Positions 63,832 through 64,000 of a DNA stretch of 64,000 nt are shown here, piece by piece. The notes under the pieces were generated by a model. It saw only the letters and a program-made list of their open reading frames with translations. It searched no databases and had not been told where the DNA came from. This DNA comes from Schaalia canis (GTDB taxonomy: Bacteria; Actinomycetota; Actinomycetes; Actinomycetales; Actinomycetaceae). The stretch spans positions 1 through 64,000 of the forward strand of contig NZ_RQZF01000007.1 in the NCBI RefSeq assembly GCF_003858455.1, given 5' to 3'. Both the position numbers and the translations under genes were made by a program. Every line of letters starts with the position of its first letter. Position 1 is the stretch's first letter.

Positions 63832-64000
63832 GCAGCGAACGTCCTGTGCTGAAAGATGTGGAATTGCCAGACCTAGCAGACGGGTGGTGGGACGTGCGGG
63901 AGGTAAACGTCGATAGCGCGTTGGCGCTGTGCCAGCAAGCGCATGCCAATGGTTCTGCGTGGCAAGGGATTGCCTACAGTACCTGCGGAGCGGTCGATAT
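63828..64000 (+). CDS. start of a further cas-operon gene (cut by window end)
   Basis: Starts with ATGA overlap on the RAMP 2 stop, so it is translationally coupled. 57 residues are visible (beginning MSSERPVLKDVELPDLADGW), with no recognised motif. From position it is probably another subunit of the complex. Its family cannot be told from this fragment. Confidence 0.65.
   Translation, partial: MSSERPVLKDVELPDLADGWWDVREVNVDSALALCQQAHANGSAWQGIAYSTCGAVD

Overview
The window looks like a chromosomal segment of a host-associated, high-GC actinomycete of the Actinomycetaceae (Actinomyces/Schaalia type). This rests on the hspR-linked dnaK operon with HAIR operators, MurT/GatD cell-wall genes, LAWTG-style sorting signals, mucin-directed glycosidases, and many genes with a TAnnnT box 6-7 nt before the start codon (leaderless layout). 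The species call is inference; no 16S gene is present.

Layout: 1-2.7 kb is the end of a polymorphic toxin with an EndoU nuclease tip, followed by one likely and one possible immunity gene and an unknown gene. 2.9-8.3 kb is a giant wall-anchored GH101 endo-alpha-N-acetylgalactosaminidase. 8.7-12.9 kb holds a uracil permease, two small membrane proteins, a glutamine-amidotransferase-like protein without its catalytic residues, and a five-copy 22-bp tandem repeat. 13.1-20.1 kb is a minus-strand heat-shock and wall operon in the order dnaK, a 42-aa small ORF, grpE, dnaJ, hspR, murT, gatD, with two HAIR operators in front. 20.3-24.1 kb is a wall-anchored GH29 alpha-L-fucosidase with seven SHIRT-like repeats. 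Then come rlmC, tRNA-Ser(GGA) and a 2446-aa SpaA/Cna-B repeat surface protein flanked by two same-orientation copies of a palindromic element.

33.8-43.7 kb holds an RluA-type pseudouridine synthase, four paralogous DUF418 membrane proteins and clpB with a HAIR-like palindrome upstream. 44-52.8 kb is mostly housekeeping: a TetR regulator with a serine hydrolase, exonuclease III, an SDR, pyrE, a NagD-like HAD phosphatase, a SpoU methyltransferase, class II fructose-bisphosphate aldolase and an unknown protein with membrane segments.

52.9-64 kb is the most interesting part: a divergent type III CRISPR-Cas locus cut by the window end. It contains cas6, then on the opposite strand a CorA-like membrane protein and a CARF-like/HEPN (Csm6-like) ribonuclease. 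Divergent from these are a Cas10 with an intact GGDD cyclase motif but no HD nuclease domain, two polypeptides each built of two Cas7-like RAMP modules, and the start of a further gene. No CRISPR array lies in the window. By simple alignment the slicing aspartate of Csm3 is not apparent in any of the four Cas7 modules. The locus therefore looks like a signalling-type system whose output would go through a HEPN RNase and a membrane effector. Functional statements about this locus are inference from motifs and context.
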